A DNA stretch of 64,000 nt from Pagrus major (taxonomy: Eukaryota > Chordata > Actinopteri > Spariformes > Sparidae), in contig NC_133221.1 in NCBI RefSeq assembly GCF_040436345.1, positions 31,192,589 through 31,256,588 of the forward strand, in the 5' to 3' direction. Shown one piece after another: positions 50,629 through 63,342 of this stretch; positions within the stretch are counted from its first letter, which is position 1; each line of letters opens with the position of its first letter. Both the position numbers and the translations under genes were made by a program. The notes beneath the pieces were generated by a model. The model was not told where the DNA came from. It saw only the letters and a program-made list of their open reading frames with translations, and did not search any database.

Positions 50629-52582
50629 CATCAATGTTATAATAATGGGACTGAATCTGATTTTTTTCACTCCGTGCACCAAATCAAACCACAAAAATCA
50701 GGTTATAAAGCAAAAACACACTAATTCTTGAATAGGAACTGCTGTAAAGTTATCTTGTGTCATCTCATCACATACATGCAGTCACTGAACAGTGACATCT
50801 CATGAAATTAGATAGATGGATAGATATACAGAGAGGCAGATAGATTTTATGAGTTGCTCATTGACCGAAATATCCAAATTACGGGAGACAACCAGATCCA
50901 GGATAGCTAATATGACAGTCCTGCATCATGCACTTTACACTCTGGCTGATATCTATAGGATATAGAAATATATCATTCCTGCTTGACCTGGCTTCATGTC
51001 TTTTGATGGTGAAAGGAAGCCCATGCAGACCTGGGAAGGACCAACAACCTCCACACAAAACCAGCTCAGCATCCTGGATCAAGCTCTGACCCAGGACCTC
51101 GCACGATGTGAGCCAGCGTTGTTAACCACTGAGGCTCTGTCCCTGCCTCCTCGTACAGACGAAAAAACATTAACACCAATACACTCCGGTTTTATATCAA
51201 TATGTGCCTTCTACATGCACACTGGACACAGCCAGACGTTTAAAAGAGCATCTTTATTTTCTAGTCATTCCAGTTAATTCAGCTAATGAAACAACTCTGC
51301 ACATGTGTATTTTTTCTATACAAATTGCTATACTAACATATTGTTGATCCACAATGTATGTTGGAGAACAGTTAAAAGGGACATTTGTAAGATATGGCCA
51401 GAATTGTAGTTAAAGACATAAAAAAATGAACTAACATCATCAACAGAGTGTGAAGAAACAACAGTGTTGACGTTATGTAATATTACACCGTGACCCACAA
51501 GAGGTGAAAGTTTGAAAGCCCCCAAAATTTCAGCTGGGAGATACTATATGCCAGTCTGTTACATTTCACAAGTTCTCTTTGCAGTCAGTGTAGTAAATGA
51601 ACAAAATAAACTCACAAACTGAAAGAAAACTCTTACATCTACTTTTCTTACTGAACAGAAAAGTCCAACCATACATCATCTGAAATCAAGTTTCTCTCTG
51701 CCACCAAATGAATTGCCTCGTTAACTCATTGTAAGACATTCATACTCAGTGTAAACAAAGTAAGCTTACCAACACAGTCTCGGTGTGTCTTTCCACAGTC
51801 ACATCTGGTTTGGTTGAAATGAATCCTTAATTCACAGAGTAAGATGTGAAAATATATATTCACTGTTTTCAGCCGCTGCTGATGCCCGACTCCCTCGCTG
51901 TCCTTTACTGCTTCATGCCTCTCCTGTCCCTGCCTGCCATGTCTTCTTGTCCCTGGAGTCATAGTCCTTGTCAGAGTCAAATTCTGGCCATATTTTACAA
52001 ATTACTTCTCTAAAGCTACAGTATCTTGTTGCTAATGACATGTGGCATCTGTAGACGTGCAGGCCAGTAAATGAATTGTATAATAAGATATTACAGCTGA
52101 TGATTAAATGGAAAATATGATGTATGGAAATTGTCATCTATTGTAATTAGCCAGTGACACTGAAGTTTCAGTTATGATAGATGATTAAAAGACTTTTTGT
52201 GAAGCCAGTCCTCCTTAAATGTCTTATTGCTGCTTTTAGCACAGAACTTTCCAACAATCCAAACATCCCACTCTTGACACTTTATCTGAGGTAAAGCTGA
52301 TACAGCTTACTTACCTACTGACATGGAGCAACAGTTATTTGATTTTAATGTTCACCTGGTCTCCACCAACTCCTGATTAAAGTATCTGTCTCTTTAGCTG
52401 ATAAATGCTCCACCATGTTCACCACCTTGTTTCTGACTGTGTCTTACTGCTGTTTGGTGCAAAGCAAGTAATGTACAGTGATGTGCAGTGGGATGATCAC
52501 AGCTCAATGAAAACAGCTGGCTGCTGCTGCTGAAAACAAAGATGTGCATATGCATGAGCTGATATTCAGAATATTTGCAAAT
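50629..52582. other. renbp 3' flank and intergenic DNA
   Basis: A possible polyadenylation signal for renbp is AATAAA at 51605-51610, about 980 bases after the stop. No nearer canonical signal was found. No further gene is recognised. Confidence 0.45.
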
Positions 52583-53036
52583 CTTAAAGGAAGTTGGTCC
52601 AGCAAATGTAAGAAAAAGAAGAAACAACTGAAAAAAAAAAACATAAAATGGCTCCATACTGATTGTGTTACTGATTTCAAGCTGATTTGCAGAAATGTTA
52701 TTTACATCTTTGACACACTGTCAAGCTTGTGCACCCACTTCAGACAGGGTGCACACTAACGCTTTTAGCTTAGCATCTATGGTGAAGATAACAGCTGTTC
52801 TAATTAATTTGGGATTTCAGGGCTTCTCCAGGATTACACCAATAAGATGTATGTTTTTTTCTGCAGCTTTTTCACATTTTAAAACAAGTCCCCAGCTGCT
52901 TCAGTTGTTTAGGAGAATGCTGCAACACCGTCTTGCTGTTTGGTTCCAGAAATGTTTTGTGGACCATGAAACTTCACCTGACTTTCAATCAGCAAGGGGT
53001 TTAGTAGATAATGATTTGGGCAAACATTTCTTTAAA
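52583..53036. mobile_element. MITE family B, diverged copy with both ends
   Basis: Starts TTAAAGGAAGTTGGTCC and ends CAAACATTTCTTTAAA. The internal AATAAAATGGCTCCATACTG-like (near 52640) and CAGAAATGTTTTGTGGACCA (near 52947) blocks match the copy at 37047-37675. Confidence 0.75.
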
Positions 53037-53189
53037 TGCTTTATCATTAATGTTTATTTATCTAGATACAAAGACATCTAATTAAGTCAGTTAATATACT
53101 GCATATGTTATAATATATTCATGCATTAAAGAGGAACTTTCGGGTTAGGGACTCATGTGAATCACTGTTTAAAAATTATGTAGAAACTA

Positions 53190-53350
53190 GATGGGCTGCC
53201 ATTCAAGGCACCAACTGCTCATCAGGAGCAATTTGGGATTCAGTATCTTGCTCAAGGACACTCCGACATGCAGTTGGGGGAGCTGGGGATTCAGACCAGC
53301 AACCTTCCGATTACTAGACAACCTGCTCTACCTCCTGAGCTACAGCTGCA
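53190..53350 (-). mobile_element. tRNA-derived SINE, old copy
   Basis: Diverged copy of the SINE at 11227-11512. The shared block CATCAGGAGCAATTTGGG is present. The tRNA-like head reads on the minus strand with TGTAGCTCAGGAGG (box A) and a decayed box B (complement of GGATTCAGACC). No clear target duplication. Confidence 0.7.
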
Positions 53351-54444
53351 CCAGCTGCCCTGGTTGTGCCTGCTGGGCATCCAACAGACCGGGATTAGAA
53401 GAAGTAATGGTCATTGGACAGAACTTAATCTGTGTTGTAAAGGTAATAAGTGAAGACCTGGCTAGATGACCAGCCAATGATAGCTAACACTGTGTTCTCA
53501 CAACATGTAAAATTTGCTCTCACTGTTTTCTGTACCACAGCGGTGGGAGAGAGAGGGAGGCAGATTGAGAGAAAGAAAAAAAGTAATGAATTACTCTGTA
53601 ATTACACTGACAGCTCTGACAGCTGATCCTCTCACTGTTCCACAACCACAAGATGTTACTTGTCACTTCGATCATGACGGTGACACTGTCCTATAAGGTA
53701 CTGTATATAGGCTACTAAATATCATAGTATATTTAGTATTTATAGCATATAGTTCAGAGAAAACCATAGATACAAGATGAATCTGACAGAAGGATGAAAC
53801 TGAGAGAAAAAAGTGCAATTACAAATCAATCTGCTACTTCAAACGTAGCACATTCACTAGGCAACCCCTCAGCCCTGCACTCTCTGCTTCCAGAGGATGG
53901 AGAGGGGGGATGTCAGATTAAAAAGGGAGATGCCTTTTTGTCATTTTGATGAGGGGGATGGCATCCCCTTCAATTCACCTACTGGTTTAAATAATAAAGT
54001 ATAATATACCAGCCCTTTAATAAATTCTTTCTTCATCCCTCACCAGTCTTGTTCTAGAACAACTACACTATCCAGTTTAATGGCTACCATTAATTCTGCC
54101 TAAACTCCCATTCAAATGACTACTAGAAGTTCAAGATTCAAGAATAATTTAAATGTCACTATGCAATACAATATTGTATAATGAAATTACTGTTTTTAAT
54201 CTCCTGAGATACATAGCCTATGAAAACACAAACTATAATTAATAATTAAGTCAGAAAAATTAACTATTCATGGTGGAGTGAATGAGTTCAAGAGTCTCAC
54301 TGATGGAAGCTTTAATTTTAGTTAATGGCAATTGGACATTCAAGACGTCTCGATACTTATAATTTATTTCACAGAAGGTAAAGAAAATTTAAACTGTATC
54401 ATTATTTATTACACTGTATGTATATATATATATATATATATATA
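53351..54444. other. Intergenic, nothing recognised
   Basis: AT-rich with no supported gene. It ends in a (TA)n tract into which the Tc1-like element inserted. Confidence 0.55.
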
Positions 54445-54662
54445 CAGTTGCAATCAAAATTATTCAACCCCCACTACAAATTAGGTTTATTGGCAAAATG
54501 TACAAACTAGCAGCTGTTTCCAATAAACAAATCAAACAAGAACAATTTAAATAGCTCAACACAACTAATATTACAAGTGGTTTCTCCAAATTCAATACGA
54601 AATGCCACTTTTAATGATTACTGCAGTCTCAAAATTATCCAACCCCTTCATGACAAGCATCT

Positions 54663-55345
<683 letters not shown>

Positions 55346-55722
55346 ATTTCTAACATGCAATGAAACGTCACCGTCAACAGTCCAGGTATTTGAGGTGTTC
55401 TATCTCAAGCACACCTGATGCAACTAATGAAGCTCTTGATTGGTTGCATCAGGCGTGCTTGAGACCACACCTGATTTGCAAATGTGTGCTCTTATTAGGA
55501 ATTCTATTCAGGGGGTTGAATATTTCTGAGACTACAGTAGTCATTGAAAGTAGTGTTGAATTTGGATAAAATATTTGTAATATTAGTTTTATTTAACTAT
55601 TTAAACTGTTCGTGTGTAATTTGTTTATCGCAAACACCTGAAAGATTTTAAATTTTGCCAATAAACTAAAATGCAATGGGGGTTGAATAATTTTGATTGC
55701 AACTGTATATATATATATCTAT

Positions 55723-55723
<1 letters not shown>

Positions 55724-55774
<51 letters not shown>
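55724..55774. repeat. (GATA)n microsatellite
   Basis: About 50 bp of GATA units just downstream of the Tc1-like element. Confidence 0.95.
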
Positions 55775-56157
55775 TAGAATGTACATTTCTCATATTTTTA
55801 TTCTATTTTTATTATTCTTGCTTATATATAGTTTCTATTTTTCTGCATATTTTCTCAGACTTTTGAATGGGAGCAGCTGTAACGCGAGCAATTTTCCGAA
55901 AGAGGGACATTTAAGTAGGCTATTGATCATGCTCTTTCCACCCTGCCCTGCTTTGCCGTATATGATGTCAAATACGCTAAAAAGCATACATTTTGAGACT
56001 AATTGCTCCAAACGTGTGTCTGGTAATATAGTAGCCTGCATATGACAGCCAGGCATGCAAAGTGATCATTTAGAGACATTTGTCTGTCTCAGTGTACCAT
56101 GGAACGAAGGACCAAGAATGTTATATTTAATCTGGACACAGGCGTGGGGGCAAAGCC

Positions 56158-56195
56158 CCATTCATTCATTCATTCATTCATTCATTCATTCATTT
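56158..56195. repeat. (ATTC)n microsatellite
   Basis: Tandem ATTC units. Confidence 0.95.
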
Positions 56196-56266
56196 ATATG
56201 AAAGCTGCTCTGTAGTGTTTTGAAGTCAAAATGGATTGACTTCCTGGTTATTAAAATACCCGGATC

Positions 56267-56628
56267 GACACAACCGAACTTCATCATGTTCCACAAGGAG
56301 CTGTGATTATTTCTTGTCTTTGAAATTGATGAAGAACACAAAGGCATTCAAACTATGTAATTCGATAGAAGAACTTAAACTTGCAGAGGACCCCTAGAAC
56401 CCTTCATTTTTTATTTATTTATCTACTTTTATCTTCTATTGTGTGCTTTTACTTAATTTTTATTTTTCTACTCTTCTTCTTTACATAACTCGGTGTTATA
56501 TTGCTTGTCTGTTGTCTGAATAAGGAATTGTTATTGTTGTTGTACAGGGTTATTGCTGTTATTTGTTTTGTTGTTGTTATTTTTGTAATTTGTGAGAACT
56601 TGAATAAAGTTACTTTGAAAGGAAAAAA
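56267..56628 (+). mobile_element. 5'-truncated L1-type LINE with poly(A) tail and target duplication
   Basis: The insertion is bounded by identical 14-mers AAAATACCCGGATC at 56253-56266 and 56629-56642. It carries the end of an ORF (frame ending NSIEELKLAEDP then TAG at about 56392), a T-rich 3' UTR, AATAAA and a terminal A run. Five-prime truncation, A tail and a variable-length target duplication are L1 hallmarks. Only about 360 bp remain. Confidence 0.85.
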
Positions 56629-56642
56629 AAAATACCCGGATC

Positions 56643-57643
56643 TTCCGTGTTGTAGGGCCCATAGAGCGTGCGCACTAGAGACTTCCGCCGACCGAGCTGG
56701 CTAACTTCCAGCTTAGCGCCCGGCTACTCTAAAATAGAGTAGACTAGAATAGACTTTCCAGTTTTATTGGACATTATGACAGTGAAACAAGTCAATTCGC
56801 GGGGGTTGTGAGGCAAAAAAAAAAACATTATCCACCGTTTTACAGACGCTTCTTTCACCGTGTTTGCTTATGGGAAAAAGTCTTTCTGGGGCCCAGTGCA
56901 TCACGTGACGATGTAATTACAGGGTTTGGCCACTACGAAAACTGGCCTCAAAGCCTGGCGCTCTTCCTGGAGGCCTGCCAAAGGACCGCACAAATATTTC
57001 ACAGAGCGGAAGAGCGGAACCGGAACCTGTTAGAGCGGATGTCAGTAGAAAAAAATGTTCAAAAGCTACCGTGTTTTGGTAACACTACTCTACGTGTTAC
57101 TTATTGCGTTAGGTGGAAAAGACATCCGCAAAAACACAGGATAATTATATTTAATCTAAACAAGAGTATTTGCTTATAAACCACGGCTTGACAGCGAAAC
57201 GTAACATCAAAACAAAACTGAAATGATTTGCTGCATTGAATACAACCCATGTAACAGACCGGAAGTTTGTTGTAACAGATGCGACGCATGAACGGAAGCC
57301 GAGAAGTGAAGCTCAGAAGAAACAATGTGGAGTGAAGATTTTGTTTAGTATAACGCTTATGAAAACGGTGGTTTGCCCTGTCGATGATTGACCATGGCGA
57401 GGCAGCGTCCCCTTGTACGTTAAGGGCGAAAACAACGACAAAATAACTAGCGTAACGTTACATTCAGATACCAGTAACTTCATGGCCATTGCTTCAGTGT
57501 AAACATAGATAACGTTAGCATGCTCCAGGAATGATTCTGTACCGTTTCGTCAAAGTTGATGTTTTCGTTACTGTAAACGACCGGCTGTAGACATTTACAA
57601 GTTTCACGTGTTTTCATGAGCGAAGTGTCCAGCAGTTAAAGAA
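56643..57643. other. Intergenic / 5' flank of lrif1
   Basis: CpG-richer than surrounding DNA, especially 57270-57480, which suits a promoter, but no TATA box or defined start site is visible. The 123-codon ORF at 56808-57179 has no recognisable domain and lies in what looks like repeat DNA. Confidence 0.4.
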
Positions 57644-60600
57644 ATGGATGCAGTTCACAGGTACGTTACAGTTACTCGGAAGTAAAATACATCTGACAAA
57701 TGTCATAATGTTAATCGAAAATTGAATGAATGTTAAGCAATTGGGAAACCTGTAGAGAGATAGTGCTGGTGTTATTCCTGGTCCAAATTCAGTTGTTTTA
57801 TGTTCTGTGGTTTAAAAACTGATGGGAGTCCAGCCAGCATCACGAATAAGGGTATAAAAACATTTATATTTGAAACTAAATTTGTGGCATAATCATGGAT
57901 CATAATTTTTTTTTAAAAAGGTCCTATTATCGTGGCAACTAGTGTAATACCAATAGTTACTATACATTTTGATAAAAATACATACAGTACTTCTGACAAT
58001 AACGTTTGATCATAATTGATATGATTAGCTGCTGCTGCTACTACTACTACTACTTCTACTACAGTCTTTATACTACTACTACTAATACTACTACTACTAC
58101 TACAGTCTTTATACTACTACTACTACTACAGTCTTATAATACTACTACTACAGTCTTTATACTACTACTACTACTACTACTACTACAGTCTTTATACTAC
58201 TGCTACTACTACTACTACTACTACAGTCTTTATACTACTACTACTACTACTAGTCTTTATACTACTGCTACTACTACTACTACTACTACAGTCTTTATAC
58301 TACTACTACTACTACTACAGTCTTTATACTACTACTACTACTACTAGTCTTTATACTACTGCTACTACTACTACTACTACTACAGTCTTTATACTACTGC
58401 TACTACTACTACTACAGTCTTTATACTACTACTACTACAGTCTTATAATACTACTACGACTACTACTACTACTACAGTCTTTATACTACTACTACCACCA
58501 CTACTACTACAGTCTTTATACTACTACTACTACAGTCTTTATACTACTACTGCTACTACTACAGTCTTATAATACTACTGCTACTACTACTACTACAGTC
58601 TTATAATACTACTACGACTACTACTATTGCTACAGTCTTTATACTACTACAGTCTTTATACTACTACTACTACTGCTACTACAGTCTTTATACTACTACT
58701 ACTGCTACAGCCATTGCTTAACTACTGCTACTGTTATTACAGCTTGTACAAAAACTGTCTTAAACTTGTTTGGTGAAGATATGCAGTACTACTATTAGGA
58801 GTAGTGCAGCCCTATTTTAGAAGCTCAGCTAACTTTGACTACACCTACTGCTACGTGGCAGAGTGAATAAAGCACGTTTTGTGAAGCCGTGGTCGTGGGT
58901 TCAATTCTCCACCTTTTTCACCTCAGGATAATGTTCCTGTGTATTTACAGACTTCACATATGCGTACGCCTGTTTGACTGTATGATTGATTAGCTGTAGT
59001 TTCTTCTGCTGCTCGGTGGCAGAATGCATAAAACACATGGCTCATGATCACAAGGTCAGGGGTTTGAATCTTCATCTTCTTGCTTTCAGAAAAAATTCCA
59101 ATGTAGTTAAAACCTTCACACATGCATACACATGGTTGATTATGCTGGAAAGGTTTTCCTTAAGGAAACTGTATAATGGCATTTTTCCATGTACGACTGC
59201 TAGCCTGGCTCTACAAGGTTTGACTCGGCATGGCAGGGATTTGCATTTCCACCACAACTGGCCAACCTGCTTGAAGATGTGTCTTTAACTAATGATGCGG
59301 TTGTCTTGATCCCTGCAGCACAATCGATGAATCACTGTTAACCAAGTGACTAATCGATTTTGAATTGAGAATCGTTTTGAGTCAAAAATCGATTCTGAAC
59401 CAAATCGGACACCTAAGAATTAGAATCAAATCGAATCAATAAACTGTGTTGTCTAAAATGACATCAGTTCACCAAAATGGTAAACTTCAATGGGAAATCA
59501 ATAATTATAAATTACCCCTAACATTGTAACATGTCTTTACTTTACTTGACTAACGTGTCTGTGCTCTGTCGTTTTTCTCTCAGTGGGACCGGTGTCTTCT
59601 ACCAGGCAATACCTGCTATTGGAGCTGATGGAAAGAACATCATGAAGCTGATTCCTGTACAAATGGTCGATGGACATTTTTTCCGAACTCAAATAAGCAA
59701 ACCCAAAACCAGTCCTACACCACAGAAAGCCATAACCATAAGTATTCCCTCATCTCCTGTTCAGGTGGTTAGAAAGGCAGTTTTGAATCCTTCTGCCACT
59801 CAGCAAGTTGTCAGAAAGCAGGTTTCCCTCGTGAATGCTTTGCCTAATCAAGTATGTTTGGATCCTAGTAATTCAATAAACAAGCATTCCCTGCAGCAAC
59901 AGACTGTGAAATTAATGGCCAAAGTACTTCAAATGGCATCACCTGCAACTGCAAACTGTGAGACGTCAGGAAGACTTCCAGGTCAGCACTCAGTGACGGT
60001 GCAATCTCCAGCACTCCCCAAAGGCCAGTGCCTTCAGATTCCCCCTTGTGCACAAATCAGAAAAATCCCAACATCTGGCATTAAGAAACAGATTTTTATT
60101 TCATCTGCCGGCTCCTCTCCAGGTTCAAGCGTATCTAGTGTGGTCTCCATGTCACCCATCACAACTGTGAATCAAGGCGTTTGTGCATGTCACTCGCTCA
60201 ATCTGCTTTCCAAGACATCAAATAAAACTTCATGCGGACCCCCCTCAAAAGGATCAAAAAAACATTTAAAATTGATTCCAGCGGTTTCACAAAGGCCCAA
60301 CAGCCCCATAAAGTGGATGGTTGAAGAAGAGGAAAGCTCAACGGCTCCAACTCTTAATCCTCTTCATTCTCCTTCTGTTACTTCAGAGATTCTTTCGGCT
60401 GTGGCAGAGAGAGAAAAAGCTAGTAAGCAGCACCATGACATCAGTACAAAACCATTTTCTCAGTTGAATCAGGGAAAATGTGCAGTACAGAAGGAGGTCA
60501 GTACAAAACCATTTTCTCAGTTGAATCAGGGAAAATGTGCAGTACAAGAAATGGTCAGTACAAAACCATTTTCTCAGTTGAAACAGGGAAAATGTGCAGT

Positions 60601-63230
60601 ACAAGAAAAGGTCAGTACAAAACCATTTTCTCAGTTGAATCAGGGAAAATGTGCAGTACAAGAAAAGGTCAGTACAAAACCATTTTCTCAGTTGAATCAG
60701 GGAAAATGTGCAGTACAGGAAAAGGTCACATTCATGTGCAATGGGAAGGTGTTTTTTGTAGTCAAAAAGGACAGCCTACCAGCTAAAGTGGGAAAAGGTG
60801 AATTACCAGCCGCAGTAACAAAGAGTTATGAATTCAACAAAATGGAGGTACCATCATCCCAACCATCACTGGAGTCAGCTGCAACTGAAACAAGACAGCA
60901 CCTCAGTATTATCATCCCAGATGAGTCAGATGAGGTGATTGACCTTTGTGATGATGACCAAGGTGACTCGTCCCAACAAGCAGCAGTCACTCATTGGGAT
61001 GAAGACAATGTAATATTTGTGTCATATATCCCACCCACATCTGAGTCTGGGTCAGCACAGGATTTGATACTAAAGGAAACAGACCAGATGGGCACACACA
61101 GCTCAAGCAGTGTGACAGAGCAAAAGTGCCTGGATGGTCCAACAGGCAGTGATGGCAGAGATGAAATCTGTGCTCTTGGAGGAAGGAAACCTGTCAATAA
61201 TTTGACACATGTTTGTGGTTCAGCAGTGGTGAAGATGCATGATAATGAAGGCTCAAACATCAACTGTCAGCAGAGTGTCACCACCCAACAGTTGGAGAGC
61301 GTGGATGTAGAAACCGAAAGTCCAGCAGAACCCGGCCCCTCTGATGGCAGCAGCAGAGTATGCTCTCTAATAGAGAAGGACACTCACAAAATTGAGGTGA
61401 GGGCGTCATTTGTTACTTTTGACTACTCCGTAGTGTTTTCAAGCAGGGAATTGTGTAACAACAGGACACTAAGATATTCTAACACATTTAACTGCACAGT
61501 TACTGTGGAGCAGTATCCAGCACGTTATCACACAAGATTCTTAGACCGCTACATGCTAACTTTTATCATTTCAACAGGTAAAAATCTGGCGTCACAAATA
61601 TAGTCACATTAAACTTCCATTAGGGCTGCATAATTATTCTTCATTTAAAGAAGCTGCCATTTATTGATACAGGTCAAATGTGTGACAGTGCTGCAGAGGT
61701 GCCCTGGGTACAAATCTTCTCCAGATCAGGGTTCACATTAGCACACAGTAACACAGTACAAGCTTGGAACACAATACAAACAACCACAAAATGCTGACAT
61801 TTAGCTCAGTGGGCCAAGCTTCAAAAATGTATAACATGACATAAAATGTATTTGGAGCACAGCTATAGGATTTTGCAAGGTACCATGAATTTAATAGTCG
61901 TTTCAACATGAATTTTTCCAAGAAAATCCATGACATGAACTGGGAGGCCCTAGGTGAGTTGGTATGGAATGACCCTGCTAGAGTGGTGGTTTTTGTGTTC
62001 AATTGAATTAAGGCATGCAATTCTGAGAAATGTGACAACGAAGAAGATTTACCCTGAAGGATAGTTTACAATAAATTGCTCTTAAAAGCAGCTACTTACA
62101 TTCTTGACACTTGAGCTCCCATGTTAAAACTGACTTCATCAGTTCAGCATTTTATTCCACTGTAACAGTGCGGCCTTTAAGGCCTACTGGTTATTTGCCA
62201 GTGGGGTCAATAGGCAATTTTTAGCGGGTGTACCCCTGTTTAAAAAAACCTGTGTAGACCCGCAAACTTTGGTGGAAAAGCGTTACTAGTGAGTGTAGTC
62301 CTCTCATAGGTAATGTGTGTTTTAGCAGGTTGTGGACTGGTGTTCTTGTTTATCTGTTGTTTGTATTTTAAATAGTGTTGTTTCTTCTACTTGCAGAGCT
62401 CTATGTATCATACAACAAGTTCGACATCTTCACTGGCACCAAAATCCTGTCAATTGGCCGACCATACATTGAGACAGATGTTTAGGATAACAGCTGATGT
62501 GAAAATCTGCCTGCAGAGGATTGATGAGGCCTCAAATGGGTTCATCTGGACAGTGGAGGATCATCATGACCCAATGAGCGGGTTGAAAGAGAAAGAACCT
62601 TCTTTACAGAACCTTAACAGTCCTCAAGACACTGACAGCAACAACAGTCTCATCAATGTCAAACGAGGGAAACTACTGAACACAAAACCTCTCTCTGCCT
62701 TTAAATACCATTCAGATCAAAGTTCACTCAGGGGCACATCATGTGATGTTGAAGCTGAGCCAGTGATTGGCTATGTGGAACCCATAGATGAGGACATCCT
62801 CAGCACAGAGGAAAATGACATTCTGAATTCACAGGACTGTGTGGATCTGAATACAAACACGAGGAGGGTGGGAAGAACAAGAAAGCGTACATTTTGTCCA
62901 TGTTGCATCCCTGGTACTGAAGTTCCTGCAGTGAAGTCCAGTCCAAAGTCAGTAGAGACAGAGAACTGGTCATGTAAGACAGAGCAGATGAGTAAAAAAG
63001 GTGGAAGACCAAAGGCTGTGAGAAAAGCTTTTAAAACATCTGGAGGAATCAGCTTTTTAACAGCCAAGAACAGGCAGAACAGTAAGAAGTGTGAGGGTCC
63101 AGCCAGTGACAGTTTATCCACAATGTCCATGGACTCTGATGAACTAAGCCAACATGAACAGATCAAAAGACTCAAAGAGCTTCTGAGAGAGAAAGAAGCA
63201 GCGTTAGAACTGATGAGAAACAAGTACTAA
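57644..63230 (+). CDS. lrif1: Ligand-dependent nuclear receptor-interacting factor 1 (three coding exons)
   Basis: The exons are 57644-57660, 59584-61396 and 62397-63230, with consistent phases, giving 887 residues (human 769). LRIF1 is a nuclear protein that binds retinoic acid receptor and HP1/SMCHD1 and helps silence chromatin, including the inactive X in mammals. Similarity to human LRIF1 is visible at the N-terminal FYQAIPAIGADGKNIMKLIP, SPALPKGQCLQIP, NSPIKWM, FMCNGKVFFVVKK, ADVKICLQRI and the C-terminal IKRLKELLREKEAALELM helix. Special features are a five-copy 19-residue repeat (residues about 292-386), an acidic DEVIDLCDDD motif at about 455-464, and basic stretches GRTRKR and KKGGRPKAVRKAFK. 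I did not see an obvious PxVxL HP1 motif. The first exon (MDAVH plus a split codon) is inferred from the ATG, the donor GTACGT and the phase match. Confidence 0.92.
58027..58710. repeat. Compound (CTA)n repeat with AGTCTTTAT spacers, lrif1 intron 1
   Basis: About 700 bp of CTA/TAC trinucleotides broken about twenty times by AGTCTTTAT or AGTCTTATAAT. The regular spacing gives a higher-order unit of variable length. ORFs across it are low-complexity artefacts. Confidence 0.95.
58852..58975 (+). repeat. tRNA-like repeat, first of two
   Basis: GTGGCAGAGTGAATAAAGCACG followed about 20 bases later by TGGGTTCAATTCTCC, a box-B-like word. A diverged second copy starts near 59015. It resembles a SINE head rather than a functional tRNA: no cloverleaf was found. 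Confidence 0.5.
59015..59135 (+). repeat. tRNA-like repeat, second of two
   Basis: GTGGCAGAATGCATAAAACAC followed by GGGGTTTGAATCTTC aligns with the copy at 58852-58975. Both also share a CTTCACA(T/C)ATGC(G/A)TAC block about 70-80 bases after the box B word. Confidence 0.5.
60440..60724 (+). repeat. lrif1: Coding minisatellite, five 57-bp units, in lrif1 exon 2
   Basis: Units start at 60440, 60497, 60554, 60611 and 60668. Each encodes about STKPFSQLNQGKCAVQEKV. Units 4 and 5 are almost identical at the DNA level. Differences are confined to a few codons (for example KE, EM and EK near the end, and N to K in unit 3). The period is a multiple of three, so copy-number changes keep the frame. 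Confidence 0.98.
61397..62396 (+). other. lrif1 intron 2
   Basis: The donor GTGAGG and the acceptor TTCTTCTACTTGCAG bound a 1-kb intron. The exon-2 frame happens to stay open for 69 more codons into it. An unspliced form would lack the conserved C-terminal half. Confidence 0.75.
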
Positions 63231-63342
63231 CACAAGTATGATTGCTTCAGAACGGTGTTGCTGAAAAGTTGCATGAAAGGTTGGTATTAATTGACATTGA
63301 TATTAATAAGAGTGAATTTATTGTATTCTTCTCTTACATCAG

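Noticed and set aside
56808-57179. 123-codon ORF upstream of lrif1
   Set aside because: No recognisable motif, no conserved-looking core and probably repeat-derived. Not enough to call a gene.
58006-58347. 113-codon ORF of Tyr, Thr and Leu runs
   Set aside because: It translates the CTA compound repeat and is low-complexity.
58027-58710. CRISPR-like appearance of repeats with spacers
   Set aside because: The variable parts are CTA runs, the repeated word is about 9-11 bp, and the setting is a vertebrate intron.
60383-60661. Antisense and alternate-frame ORFs across the lrif1 repeat
   Set aside because: They are by-products of the 57-bp tandem repeat, whose period keeps every frame open. 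Only the + frame continues into conserved LRIF1 sequence.
61397-61603. Extension of the lrif1 exon 2 frame
   Set aside because: The donor GTGAGG at 61397 and the acceptor before 62397 are in phase, and exon 3 carries conserved LRIF1 sequence.
62771-63223. 150-codon minus-strand ORF
   Set aside because: Shadow of lrif1 exon 3 on the opposite strand, with no recognisable domain.
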